In this document: positions 1 to 5,350 of the stretch, piece by piece | Numbering within the stretch: the first letter of the stretch is position 1 | Layout of the letters: every line of letters begins with the position of its first letter | Source of the DNA: DASXAQ01 sp036406615 | GTDB lineage: Bacteria > Actinomycetota > UBA4738 | Assembly: GCA_036406615.1 (NCBI GenBank) | Contig: DASXAQ010000052.1 | Location: forward strand, 1-5,487 | Length of the DNA stretch: 5,487 nucleotides | Reading direction: 5' to 3' | Translations under genes and position numbers: made by a program | Notes under the pieces: generated by a model | Database searches by the model: none | Told to the model about the DNA's origin: nothing | The model's input: the letters and a program-made list of their open reading frames with translations, nothing else

Positions 1-61
1 AGCCAGGCGCCGAAGCGATAGGCGGATGGATCGGTCGATGGCCGTCGCGTAGGCTCGATGC
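1..61. other. Left edge: short leader or tail of an upstream gene
   Basis: No minus-strand ATG, GTG or TTG occurs here, so no leftward gene starts in this stretch. All three plus-strand frames are open from the edge for part of the way, with stops at 19-21, 50-52 and 63-65. The last would overlap the GTG of the acetyltransferase by 4 bases, but its third positions are only about 60% G/C, which argues against coding. A TAGGCT hexamer at 50-55 sits 6 bases before that GTG and could be a -10 element. Too short to decide. Confidence 0.3.
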
Positions 62-862
62 GTGACGGGTCAGGACGACGATCAGGATTCACTTGCGAGG
101 GCAATCGCGTTTCGGCGGGCGACGCAGAACCGCATGGCGACGCGCCTCGAGCCGTTCGAGTGGGGCACGGTGCTCACCAATTCGCGGTTCCCGCTCTCCT
201 ACGACGTCAACTTCCTGCGGATCGAGCGGCCGGACGACCGGCTGACCGCAGGTCGTTTGATCGAAACGTCCGATCGCCTGCTCGGGAACCTCGGGATGGG
301 CCATCGATTCGTTCGCTTCGACGACGCGGCGGCGGCCCAGGCCCTGGCGGGCCGGCTGACCGACCGGGGATGGTCCGTGTACCCGGTTGTCGTCATGGCG
401 CTTCGCCGCGGCGCCGACCGGCCCGCCGAACAGGGGCTGGCCCGCCGGGCGACGTGGCCCGAGGTGGAAACCGCGAAGGAGCGCTGGGTGCGAGACGACC
501 GGTTGGACACCTCGGAGGATCGCGTGCAGCAGATCCTCGGGCGGGTGCGCTCGCTCGCCGACGCCACGCACCTTCGCCATTTCGCGGCGTTCGACGGCGA
601 CGAGGCGGTCGCGTTCTGCGACCTGTACTCGGACGGGCGGACCGCGCAGATCGAGGACGTGTGGACGCGCGAGGACCATCGCGGACGCGGGATGGCGCGC
701 GCGGTGGTCCTGGCCGCAGCGGACACGGCGCTCGTCGAAGCACACGACCTGATCTTCCTGATCGCGGACGACGAGGACTGGCCGAAGGAGCTCTACGGCC
801 GGCTCGGGTTCGACCGGATCGGCCGTGTGTACGAGCTCGAGCACAAGCCCGCGCAGACGTAG
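62..862 (+). CDS. GNAT family N-acetyltransferase (266 aa)
   Basis: Predicted cytoplasmic acetyl-CoA-dependent acetyltransferase; the acceptor substrate is unknown. The C-terminal half carries the GNAT acetyl-CoA-binding signature: a beta strand (about residues 195-202, IEDVW) followed by HRGRGMARAVV (206-216), matching R/QxxGxG/A. The usual ELYGRLGF segment (243-250) follows. The N-terminal ~120 residues (containing FEWG at 32-35 and DVNFLRIE at 48-55) have no such motif and may be a degenerate second GNAT fold, as in other acetyltransferases of about 260 residues; that is inference. The GTG at 62 is chosen because this frame has strongly GC-rich third positions and contains the motifs; the ATG at 58 opens a different, arginine-rich frame without recognisable domains. 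The next in-frame ATG is at 134 and would remove 24 residues. No good Shine-Dalgarno precedes the GTG. The gene converges on the next one across 19 bases. Confidence 0.9.
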   Translation: MTGQDDDQDSLARAIAFRRATQNRMATRLEPFEWGTVLTNSRFPLSYDVNFLRIERPDDRLTAGRLIETSDRLLGNLGMGHRFVRFDDAAAAQALAGRLTDRGWSVYPVVVMALRRGADRPAEQGLARRATWPEVETAKERWVRDDRLDTSEDRVQQILGRVRSLADATHLRHFAAFDGDEAVAFCDLYSDGRTAQIEDVWTREDHRGRGMARAVVLAAADTALVEAHDLIFLIADDEDWPKELYGRLGFDRIGRVYELEHKPAQT

Positions 863-881
863 CGGCTTGCCGGCGGTCGAT

Positions 882-1487
882 TCACGCTCTTCGAGCGCGC
901 CACTCCCGGTCGAGCATCGCGTAGATGATCTCGCTCTGCCATTCGCCGCGCACGAACTCGTTCTCCACCAGGTGGGCCTCGCGGCGCATCCCGAGCTTCT
1001 CCAGGACGCGCGCCGACGCGGCGTTCCTCGGCTCGATCCGTCCGATGACGCGGTGCAGCCCGACGTCGTCGAACGCGATCGACAGCAGAACCCCGCCGGC
1101 CTCGGTCGCGTAGCCGTGTCCCTGGTGGTCGGGATGGACGATGTAGCCGATCTCCCCTTGTCGGTGCTCGTCCGGCTTCCAGTCCAGGACGTAGTCGCCC
1201 ACCAACTCCCCCGTCGACCGCAGCACCATGGCAAGCGCCAGCACGTCGCCGGGAGCACGGATCGCGGTGCTGGCCAGCTTCTTCCGCAGCGCCTCGCGCA
1301 CCTCCGCCGGTGATCTGGCACCCCAGTACAGGTGTCGCGTCACGTCGTCGCGCGACTGGTAGCTGTACAGCGCGTCGAAGTCGTCCGGCTCGAAGGGCCG
1401 AAGCAGCAGACGTTCGGTCTGGGGCGCCCGCCCCCGCGCCGTCGCGTTCGCGTCGAACCCTGACGCCGGCGCCGTCACCCCGTCCAT
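882..1487 (-). CDS. RimJ/RimL-type GNAT N-acetyltransferase (201 aa)
   Basis: Predicted acetyl-CoA-dependent N-acetyltransferase of the group that includes the ribosomal-protein acetylases RimJ and RimL and many small-molecule acetylases; the actual substrate is unknown. Visible landmarks are TERLLLRPFEPDD (24-36), the typical opening of this group; GEIGYIVHPDHQGHGYATEA (111-130), holding the acetyl-CoA-binding QGHGYA loop; and RNAASARVLEKLGMRRE (154-170), the conserved Asn/Ser-to-LGM helix. Length is normal for the family. It is the last gene of the leftward operon. The ATG at 1487 overlaps the GrpB gene by 13 bases. A GTG at 1478, three codons in, would give a 4-base GTGA overlap and 198 aa. 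Neither has a strong Shine-Dalgarno (only GGGCGGG precedes the ATG), and an in-frame ATG at 1556 lies too deep in the upstream gene to be attractive. Confidence 0.93.
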   Translation of the reverse strand: MDGVTAPASGFDANATARGRAPQTERLLLRPFEPDDFDALYSYQSRDDVTRHLYWGARSPAEVREALRKKLASTAIRAPGDVLALAMVLRSTGELVGDYVLDWKPDEHRQGEIGYIVHPDHQGHGYATEAGGVLLSIAFDDVGLHRVIGRIEPRNAASARVLEKLGMRREAHLVENEFVRGEWQSEIIYAMLDREWRARRA

Positions 1488-2050
1488 CCCGCCCGGTCCA
1501 GGATCTCGTCGACCACGTCGTTCTTCGCGTCCGCGTAGTTCTGGACGTGGCGCCACGTTCGGGCCGCCAGCTCCCGCTTCGTCCGCTCGTACAGGAGGCG
1601 GTCGTCGTCATGGCCCCGAACCCAGTCGCGGAACAGGAGCATGCGGTCGACCTCGGAGCATCCCGGGCTGAACGTATGCAGGTTCACGTTCGTGTCCGGT
1701 CCCTTGAAGAGTCGATGCTCGAACCAGTCGGGCTCGCGGATCCAGAGCACGTAGCCGGCCGACTCCATGTCCGGCACGTAAGCAGCCTCGTCGCCGGAGT
1801 CTTCGACGACCAGGATCATGTCGATCACGGGCTTGGCCGCCAGGCCGGGGACCGACGTCGAGCCGACGTGCTCCAGTTGCAGGACCCGATCGCCGAGCGT
1901 CTTGCGCACGCGCGCGGCCTCCCGCTCGTAGAGGCCCGGCCACGCGGGGTCGTATTCGGCCAACCGGACGGGGGCGTTGTGCGGCGCAACGTCGACGATC
2001 CGCGCCGCGACGATCTCCTCCTCGGTCGAGGGCTCCCGTCGCTCGGGCAT
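1475..2050 (-). CDS. GrpB/UPF0157 family protein (191 aa)
   Basis: Member of the GrpB (UPF0157) family, a nucleotidyltransferase-like fold whose biochemical role is mostly uncharacterised; it is often annotated as a GrpB domain in larger proteins, including fusions with CoaE. The hallmark is EHVGSTSVPGLAAKPVIDM (60-78), with the GSTS glycine/serine loop and the conserved K73-P74 and D77. Downstream landmarks are HRLFKG (112-117), NLHTF (123-127), RDWVR (141-145) and the C-terminal YADAKNDVVDEIL helix (172-184). Length fits a standalone family member. The ATG at 2050 is the only good start: the stop of the upstream dioxygenase gene lies 8 bases before it, and an AGGTGA about 13 bases upstream is a weak Shine-Dalgarno. 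The first ~28 residues precede the family's usual VRLAEYDPAWP opening. It is the third gene of the leftward operon. Family assignment is firm; function is not. Confidence 0.95.
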   Translation of the reverse strand: MPERREPSTEEEIVAARIVDVAPHNAPVRLAEYDPAWPGLYEREAARVRKTLGDRVLQLEHVGSTSVPGLAAKPVIDMILVVEDSGDEAAYVPDMESAGYVLWIREPDWFEHRLFKGPDTNVNLHTFSPGCSEVDRMLLFRDWVRGHDDDRLLYERTKRELAARTWRHVQNYADAKNDVVDEILDRAGWTG

Positions 2051-2058
2051 CGCGATGG

Positions 2059-2880
2059 TCAGTTCACCTGGAACGAGCGTTTGGCCAGGCCCAGGAAGAA
2101 CCCCTCGATCTCGGTATCCGGCGACGCCTCCGCGTCCGCGGCCGCGCCGAGCGTGACGAACAGGGGCGCGAAGTGCTCCGTCGTCGGGTGCGCGTACGGC
2201 ATGCCCGGCGCGCGGTGGCGAAAGTCCATGAGCTCGTCGACAGCGCCGCGCGCCAGCGTCTCCGCCGCCCATACGTCGAACTCGCGCGACCATCCCGGGG
2301 GCGCCGCGTCGGGCCGCCAGTCCGTGAGGAACGGCAGCCCGTGCGTGAGGAACCCGGACCCGATCACCAGCACGCCCTCGTCGCGCAGCGGCCGTAGCCG
2401 TCGCCCGAGGTCGAACAGTCGCTGCGGATCCAGCGAGGGCATCGACATCTGCAGTACCGGGACGTCCGCCTTGGGGTACATCACCATCAGCGGCACGTAC
2501 GCGCCGTGGTCGAGCCCGTAGGACGGCTCGCGCGCGACCGGTTCGGTGTCCGGCATCAGCGCCTGGACCTTCGCAGCCAGGGCGGGCGCGCCCGGGGACG
2601 GGTAGGTCATCCGGTAATAGCGCTCGGGGAACCCGTAGAAATCGTAGGTCAGCGGCACGCCCGCGTCGGTCGCGCCCAGCGTGAGCGGCGCCGACTCCCA
2701 GTGCGCGGACACCATCAGCACGGCCCTCGGCTTCGGCAACCGGGCGGCCCAGTCCGACAGTTGCGACACCCACAGCTCGTCGTCGACCAGGGGCGGCGCA
2801 CCGTGGCCCAGGTACAGGGCCGGCATCGCCCCGTCGGCTTCGGTCCAGTCACGCCCGGTCGCGTCGCTGGCAGCGTCCAT
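2059..2880 (-). CDS. DODA-type extradiol aromatic ring-opening dioxygenase (273 aa)
   Basis: Class III extradiol dioxygenase (LigB superfamily, YgiD/4,5-DOPA dioxygenase branch), expected to cleave a catechol-type ring next to its hydroxyls with O2 and a mononuclear metal. The real substrate is unknown, and many bacterial members are annotated only by homology. Candidate metal or active-site histidines sit in the family's places: GHGAP (His26), VSAHWE (His60), LDHGAYVPL (His125), GSGFLTHGL (His180) and EHFAPL (His236); in the family the first two and the last bind metal. The core begins at MPALYLGHG (residue 19). The ATG at 2880 is preferred because GAGGA lies about 9 bases upstream and the length suits the family. 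A GTG at 2904 would overlap the preceding gene's TGA by 4 bases and add 8 residues, but has no Shine-Dalgarno; an ATG at 2826 would start at the core. Second gene of the leftward operon. Confidence 0.94.
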   Translation of the reverse strand: MDAASDATGRDWTEADGAMPALYLGHGAPPLVDDELWVSQLSDWAARLPKPRAVLMVSAHWESAPLTLGATDAGVPLTYDFYGFPERYYRMTYPSPGAPALAAKVQALMPDTEPVAREPSYGLDHGAYVPLMVMYPKADVPVLQMSMPSLDPQRLFDLGRRLRPLRDEGVLVIGSGFLTHGLPFLTDWRPDAAPPGWSREFDVWAAETLARGAVDELMDFRHRAPGMPYAHPTTEHFAPLFVTLGAAADAEASPDTEIEGFFLGLAKRSFQVN

Positions 2881-2900
2881 GTCGGCTGATCCTCGCACGC

Positions 2901-3845
2901 TCACGACAGCAGGATCACGATCTTGCCGCGAACGTGATGTTCGCCGACCCTGGAGATCGCGTCGCCGGCGCGATCCAGCGGCGCCCGTTCGATCTGCGGC
3001 GGCCGCACGCGGCCGTCGGCGAGCGCGGCCGCGATCCCGTCGAGCAGCGGCGTCGTCGTCATCGTCATGACGTTCGCCGCCTTGATGTCGCGCGCGGCCA
3101 GCGCCTCGGGGTCGGCACCTCCCGCGGCCGACGCGACCCGCCCGCCCGCTCGGATGAGTTCGCTCAACCGGCTGACGGCATCCTTGTCCCCCACCATGTC
3201 GGCGACGGCGTCGATCCCGTCCGGCGCGACCGACCGAACGGCCTCGGCGACATCCTGGGTCTCGTAGTCGATGACGTCGGCGGCGCCCAGATCCCGCACG
3301 TACGCACCGTTGTCGCCGCGAGCCACACCGATCACGCGGGCGCCGCGATCGACCGCGAACTGCGTGAGGAAGCTGCCGACGCCGCCGGACGCGCCGATCG
3401 CCAGGAGTGTCTGCCCGGGGCCGATCTCCACCGCGTCCAGCAACGTCACCGCCGTGGCGGCGGCTAGCGGCGCCGAGGCTGCGACGACGGGATCGATCGC
3501 GTCCGGGCGCCCGGCGATCGTCCCGGCCGTGACCGTGGCCAGCTCGGCGAACGTGCCTGCACCGAAGTACGCCTTCCCGGCGACGCCGAACACCTGGTCG
3601 CCGGCTGCCCAGTCGTCCACGCCCTCGCCGACCGCCTCGACCTCGCCCGCTGCGTCGATCCCGGGGATGAGCGGGAACCGATGTTCCATCATGTCCTTCA
3701 CGTAGCCCGCCACCACGGCGGCGTCCATCGGATTGACCCCGGCCGCCGCCACCCGGATCAGGACCTCGCCGGGGCCGGGCTCCGGGGCCGCGACGTCACG
3801 AACCGAACCTGGTTCTCCGAATGTATCCAGCGCATAGGCGCGCAT
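2901..3845 (-). CDS. Zinc-independent MDR oxidoreductase, quinone-reductase type (314 aa)
   Basis: Medium-chain dehydrogenase/reductase of the NADPH:quinone oxidoreductase branch, predicted to reduce quinones or other activated double bonds in the cytoplasm with NAD(P)H. The N-terminal GroES-like catalytic domain (about 1-115) includes EVLIRVAAAGVNPMD (27-41) and PGIDAAGEVEAVG (61-73); the GHE zinc-ligand motif of alcohol dehydrogenases is absent there, so no catalytic zinc is expected. The Rossmann domain carries GASGGVGSFLTQFA (151-164), the AxxGxVG-type cofactor loop. RVGEHHVRGKIVILL (299-313) is the usual C-terminal end. The ATG at 3845 is preceded by GGAGG with a 9-base spacer and starts MRAYALDTFGEPG, the normal family opening; an in-frame upstream ATG at 3899 would add 18 atypical residues. 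First gene of the leftward operon, so its promoter probably drives all four genes. The substrate cannot be read from sequence. Confidence 0.95.
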   Translation of the reverse strand: MRAYALDTFGEPGSVRDVAAPEPGPGEVLIRVAAAGVNPMDAAVVAGYVKDMMEHRFPLIPGIDAAGEVEAVGEGVDDWAAGDQVFGVAGKAYFGAGTFAELATVTAGTIAGRPDAIDPVVAASAPLAAATAVTLLDAVEIGPGQTLLAIGASGGVGSFLTQFAVDRGARVIGVARGDNGAYVRDLGAADVIDYETQDVAEAVRSVAPDGIDAVADMVGDKDAVSRLSELIRAGGRVASAAGGADPEALAARDIKAANVMTMTTTPLLDGIAAALADGRVRPPQIERAPLDRAGDAISRVGEHHVRGKIVILLS

Positions 3846-3850
3846 CTGCA

Positions 3851-3859
3851 CTCCCCTCC
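3851..3859 (-). promoter_or_regulatory. Shine-Dalgarno of the oxidoreductase gene
   Basis: On the minus strand this reads GGAGGGGAG. The GGAGG core (3859-3855) is 9 bases from the ATG at 3845. It decides that start over the in-frame ATG at 3899. Confidence 0.8.
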
Positions 3860-3972
3860 GAGGCGATGGTCGTTCGATCGCAGATCCGAACAGGTGCAAA
3901 CCGCCTTCCCGCCACGATATTCCGAAGTCTCCTGAACGACCCGCGCGGGTCCCCGGGGCCGATGCGGCTGAC

Positions 3973-3978
3973 TAGACT
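3973..3978 (+). promoter_or_regulatory. Candidate -10 hexamer (TAGACT) for the rightward operon
   Basis: TAGACT fits the TANNNT -10 pattern common in high-GC actinobacteria and lies 42 bases before the ATG at 4021, giving a leader of about 35 bases with the Shine-Dalgarno at its end. No clear -35 is visible 16-19 bases upstream, where the sequence is G/C-only. The call rests on one hexamer and position. Confidence 0.3.
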
Positions 3979-4007
3979 CGCCGCGAACGCCGCTCGTCCG
4001 GCCGACC

Positions 4008-4013
4008 AGGAGG
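4008..4013 (+). promoter_or_regulatory. Shine-Dalgarno (AGGAGG) of the third GNAT gene
   Basis: A perfect AGGAGG with a 7-base spacer to the ATG at 4021. It fixes the start there rather than at the in-frame ATG at 4048, and suggests strong translation initiation for the operon. Confidence 0.85.
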
Positions 4014-4020
4014 CAGCTGC

Positions 4021-4641
4021 ATGCGAGATCCCGCCACCGCTTCGACGATGACGGCTCGAACGGCTACGGCCGCGGACCTGCCCGCGATGGCGGACACGAT
4101 GGCGACCGCGTTCCACGACGATCCGGTGTGGGGCCCGTGGGCGTTTCCCGATCCCGAGCGCCGGCCGGCGCAGCACCTCGTCTTCTGGGGGTTCTTCCTC
4201 AACAGCGCGCTGCGCTACGGCTGGGTGCACGCCACGCCACGCTGCGAGTCCGTCACCCTGTGGCTACCGCCCGGCGGCAGCGAGCTCTCGCCCGAGGACG
4301 AGGAGCGCGCGCCGGAGCTGATCGTCGAGCTGCTCGGCGACCGCGCGCGCCAGGTGATGGACGGAATGAGGCTGTTCGATCAGAACCATCCGCACGACGA
4401 ACCGCACTACTACCTGAGCCTGTGGGGAACGCACGCGGACCATCGTGGGCGCGGGATCGGCACGGTGTTGCTGCGCCAGGACCTGTTGCGCATCGACGAC
4501 GACCACATGCCGTGCTACCTGGAATCGACGAATCCGGCCAACCTGGACCGGTACCGATCGATCGGCTTCGTTCCGCGCGGTTCGTTCGAACTCCCGGGCG
4601 ATGGGCCGACGGTCACCACCATGTGGCGACCCGCGCGCTGA
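4021..4641 (+). CDS. GNAT family N-acetyltransferase (206 aa)
   Basis: Predicted cytoplasmic acetyl-CoA-dependent acetyltransferase, substrate unknown. The domain opens with ARTATAADLPAMADTMATAFHDDPVWGPWAFPD (about 12-44), typical of a subgroup of roughly 200-residue bacterial GNATs. The catalytic core has HYYLSLWGTHADHRGRGIGTVLL (129-151): a beta strand followed by the RGRGIG acetyl-CoA loop. The following YLESTNPANLDRYRSIGF (166-183) is the standard C-terminal motif, with Asn, Tyr and GF. The start is fixed by a perfect Shine-Dalgarno. The gene's TGA overlaps the ATG of the next gene by one base (TGATG, 4639-4643), so the two are almost certainly translated together. It differs from the two other acetyltransferases in the window, so recent tandem duplication is unlikely. 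Confidence 0.93.
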   Translation: MRDPATASTMTARTATAADLPAMADTMATAFHDDPVWGPWAFPDPERRPAQHLVFWGFFLNSALRYGWVHATPRCESVTLWLPPGGSELSPEDEERAPELIVELLGDRARQVMDGMRLFDQNHPHDEPHYYLSLWGTHADHRGRGIGTVLLRQDLLRIDDDHMPCYLESTNPANLDRYRSIGFVPRGSFELPGDGPTVTTMWRPAR

Positions 4642-5324
4642 TGGCGGCGGCGCACCAGGTGTACCTGGAGGTCGGATCCAAGCGCGTGTTCGCGTGCTCG
4701 CTGGCGTGGCCCGGCTGGGCCCGCGCGGGCAAGACGGAGGACGAGGCGCTGGAGCGGCTGGTCGAGTTCGCCCCCCGATACCGAGCGGCGCTCAGCCGTC
4801 GCGTTCCGGGATTCACCGCGCCGACGACATCATCGCAACTGAAGGTGGTCGAACGCGTGAAGGGCAACGCCACCACCGACTTCGGCGCCCCCGGCGTGCC
4901 CCGGCCGAAGGACGGCACGGCGATGCGGGCGCCCGAGCTCGAACGGGCCGAAGGGATCCTCAAAGCCTGCTGGGCCGCGCTGGACCGCGCTGCGGACAAG
5001 GCGCGCGGGGTGAAGCTGTCGGTCGGTCCTCGGGGAGGCGGCCGAAACCTGGACGCGATCATCCGCCATGTCGCCGAGGCCGAGGACGCGTACCTTCACG
5101 GGATCGGCGGCCGCTACCGGGCTCCCGCCGGCGCCGACGAAGCCGCGCGTATCGCCGGCGGACGCACGGAGGCGCTCGTCACGTTCCTGGCACGCGCGCG
5201 GGGAGAACCTGCGCCCGAGAACCCGCGCCGTCGCGTTCCGTTCTGGCCGCCCCGGTACTTCGCGCGACGCGTTGCCTGGCACGCGCTGGACCACACCTGG
5301 GAGATCCAGGACCGGTCCGCGTGA
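4641..5324 (+). CDS. DinB-like protein with HicB-like N-terminal segment (227 aa)
   Basis: The C-terminal ~125 residues look like the DinB/YfiT-like four-helix fold, a metal-binding superfamily that includes thiol-dependent S-transferases and maleylpyruvate isomerase. LERAEGILKACWAALDRAA (100-118) forms the first helix, NLDAIIRHVAEAEDAYLHGIGG (136-157) supplies a histidine (His143), and RRVAWHALDHTWEIQDR (209-225) supplies an HxxxH pair (His214, His218). These three would make the usual metal site. The first ~50 residues (VYLEVGSKRVFACSLAWPGWARAGKTEDEALERL, 7-40) resemble a HicB-type fold: a short antiparallel sheet, a PGW turn, then a helix with TxxEAL. A linker of about 50 residues joins them. 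The ATG is part of TGATG with the upstream acetyltransferase, so the frame is secure even though it stays open far upstream inside that gene. The function is unknown; no membrane segment or signal peptide is seen. Confidence 0.85.
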   Translation: MAAAHQVYLEVGSKRVFACSLAWPGWARAGKTEDEALERLVEFAPRYRAALSRRVPGFTAPTTSSQLKVVERVKGNATTDFGAPGVPRPKDGTAMRAPELERAEGILKACWAALDRAADKARGVKLSVGPRGGGRNLDAIIRHVAEAEDAYLHGIGGRYRAPAGADEAARIAGGRTEALVTFLARARGEPAPENPRRRVPFWPPRYFARRVAWHALDHTWEIQDRSA

Positions 5325-5350
5325 GCGGCCGGCCTGCGGAAGTCCTCGCG

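Larger units (their letters stand above)
3846..4020. promoter_or_regulatory. Divergent intergenic region
   Basis: The 175 bases lie between two divergently transcribed operons and should hold both promoters. A short AT-richer stretch around 3895-3930 stands out from the GC-rich surroundings. Candidate elements are a TATCGT hexamer on the minus strand near 3918-3923, a TAGACT hexamer on the plus strand at 3973-3978, and an imperfect dyad with GTTCG (3872-3876) and CGAAC (3887-3891) arms lying 27-46 bases before the oxidoreductase start. None has a matching TTGACA-like -35 box, so exact promoter positions are uncertain. No small gene with codon bias of its own is visible. Confidence 0.6.

Noticed and set aside
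863..881. Terminator in the convergent gap between the first two acetyltransferases
   Set aside because: Only 19 bases, with no stable hairpin or T-run visible.
58..924. Long plus-strand frame from ATG 58 (288 codons)
   Set aside because: Arginine- and proline-rich translation with no domain. It overlaps the GNAT gene in another frame and is an effect of high GC, which removes stop codons from shadow frames.
89..1321. Long minus-strand frame (410 codons) antisense to the first acetyltransferase
   Set aside because: Low-complexity Arg/Pro/Gly-rich translation. The frames overlapping it at 62-862 (+) and 882-1487 (-) carry recognisable GNAT motifs.
1310..2521. Long plus-strand frame (403 codons) antisense to GrpB and the dioxygenase
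   Set aside because: No recognisable motifs; it mirrors the codon structure of the real minus-strand genes.
2051..2773. Upstream extension of the GrpB frame giving a 432-codon fusion
   Set aside because: This part lies within the dioxygenase gene in another frame and is Arg/Ala-rich without domain features. The ATG at 2050 matches the family's length.
3940..3958. Back-to-back palindromes CCCGCGCGGG and CCCCGGGG in the divergent region
   Set aside because: G/C-only short palindromes are expected by chance in DNA this GC-rich, and there is no T-run or conserved operator pattern.
4128..4640. Upstream extension of the DinB-like frame giving 398 codons
   Set aside because: It is the shadow of the GNAT gene at 4021-4641. 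The TGATG junction gives a natural start at 4641.
4641..4800. HicAB toxin-antitoxin module
   Set aside because: Only a HicB-like segment is seen, inside a larger DinB-like protein; no short HicA-like gene (HicA carries a conserved histidine in a dsRBD-like fold) lies beside it.
5309..5350. Possible terminator between the DinB-like gene and the aldo/keto reductase (GGACCGGTCC and GGCCGGCC palindromes)
   Set aside because: Both are short palindromes without a loop or a U-tract, and the first lies inside the coding sequence. Neither supports an intrinsic terminator.
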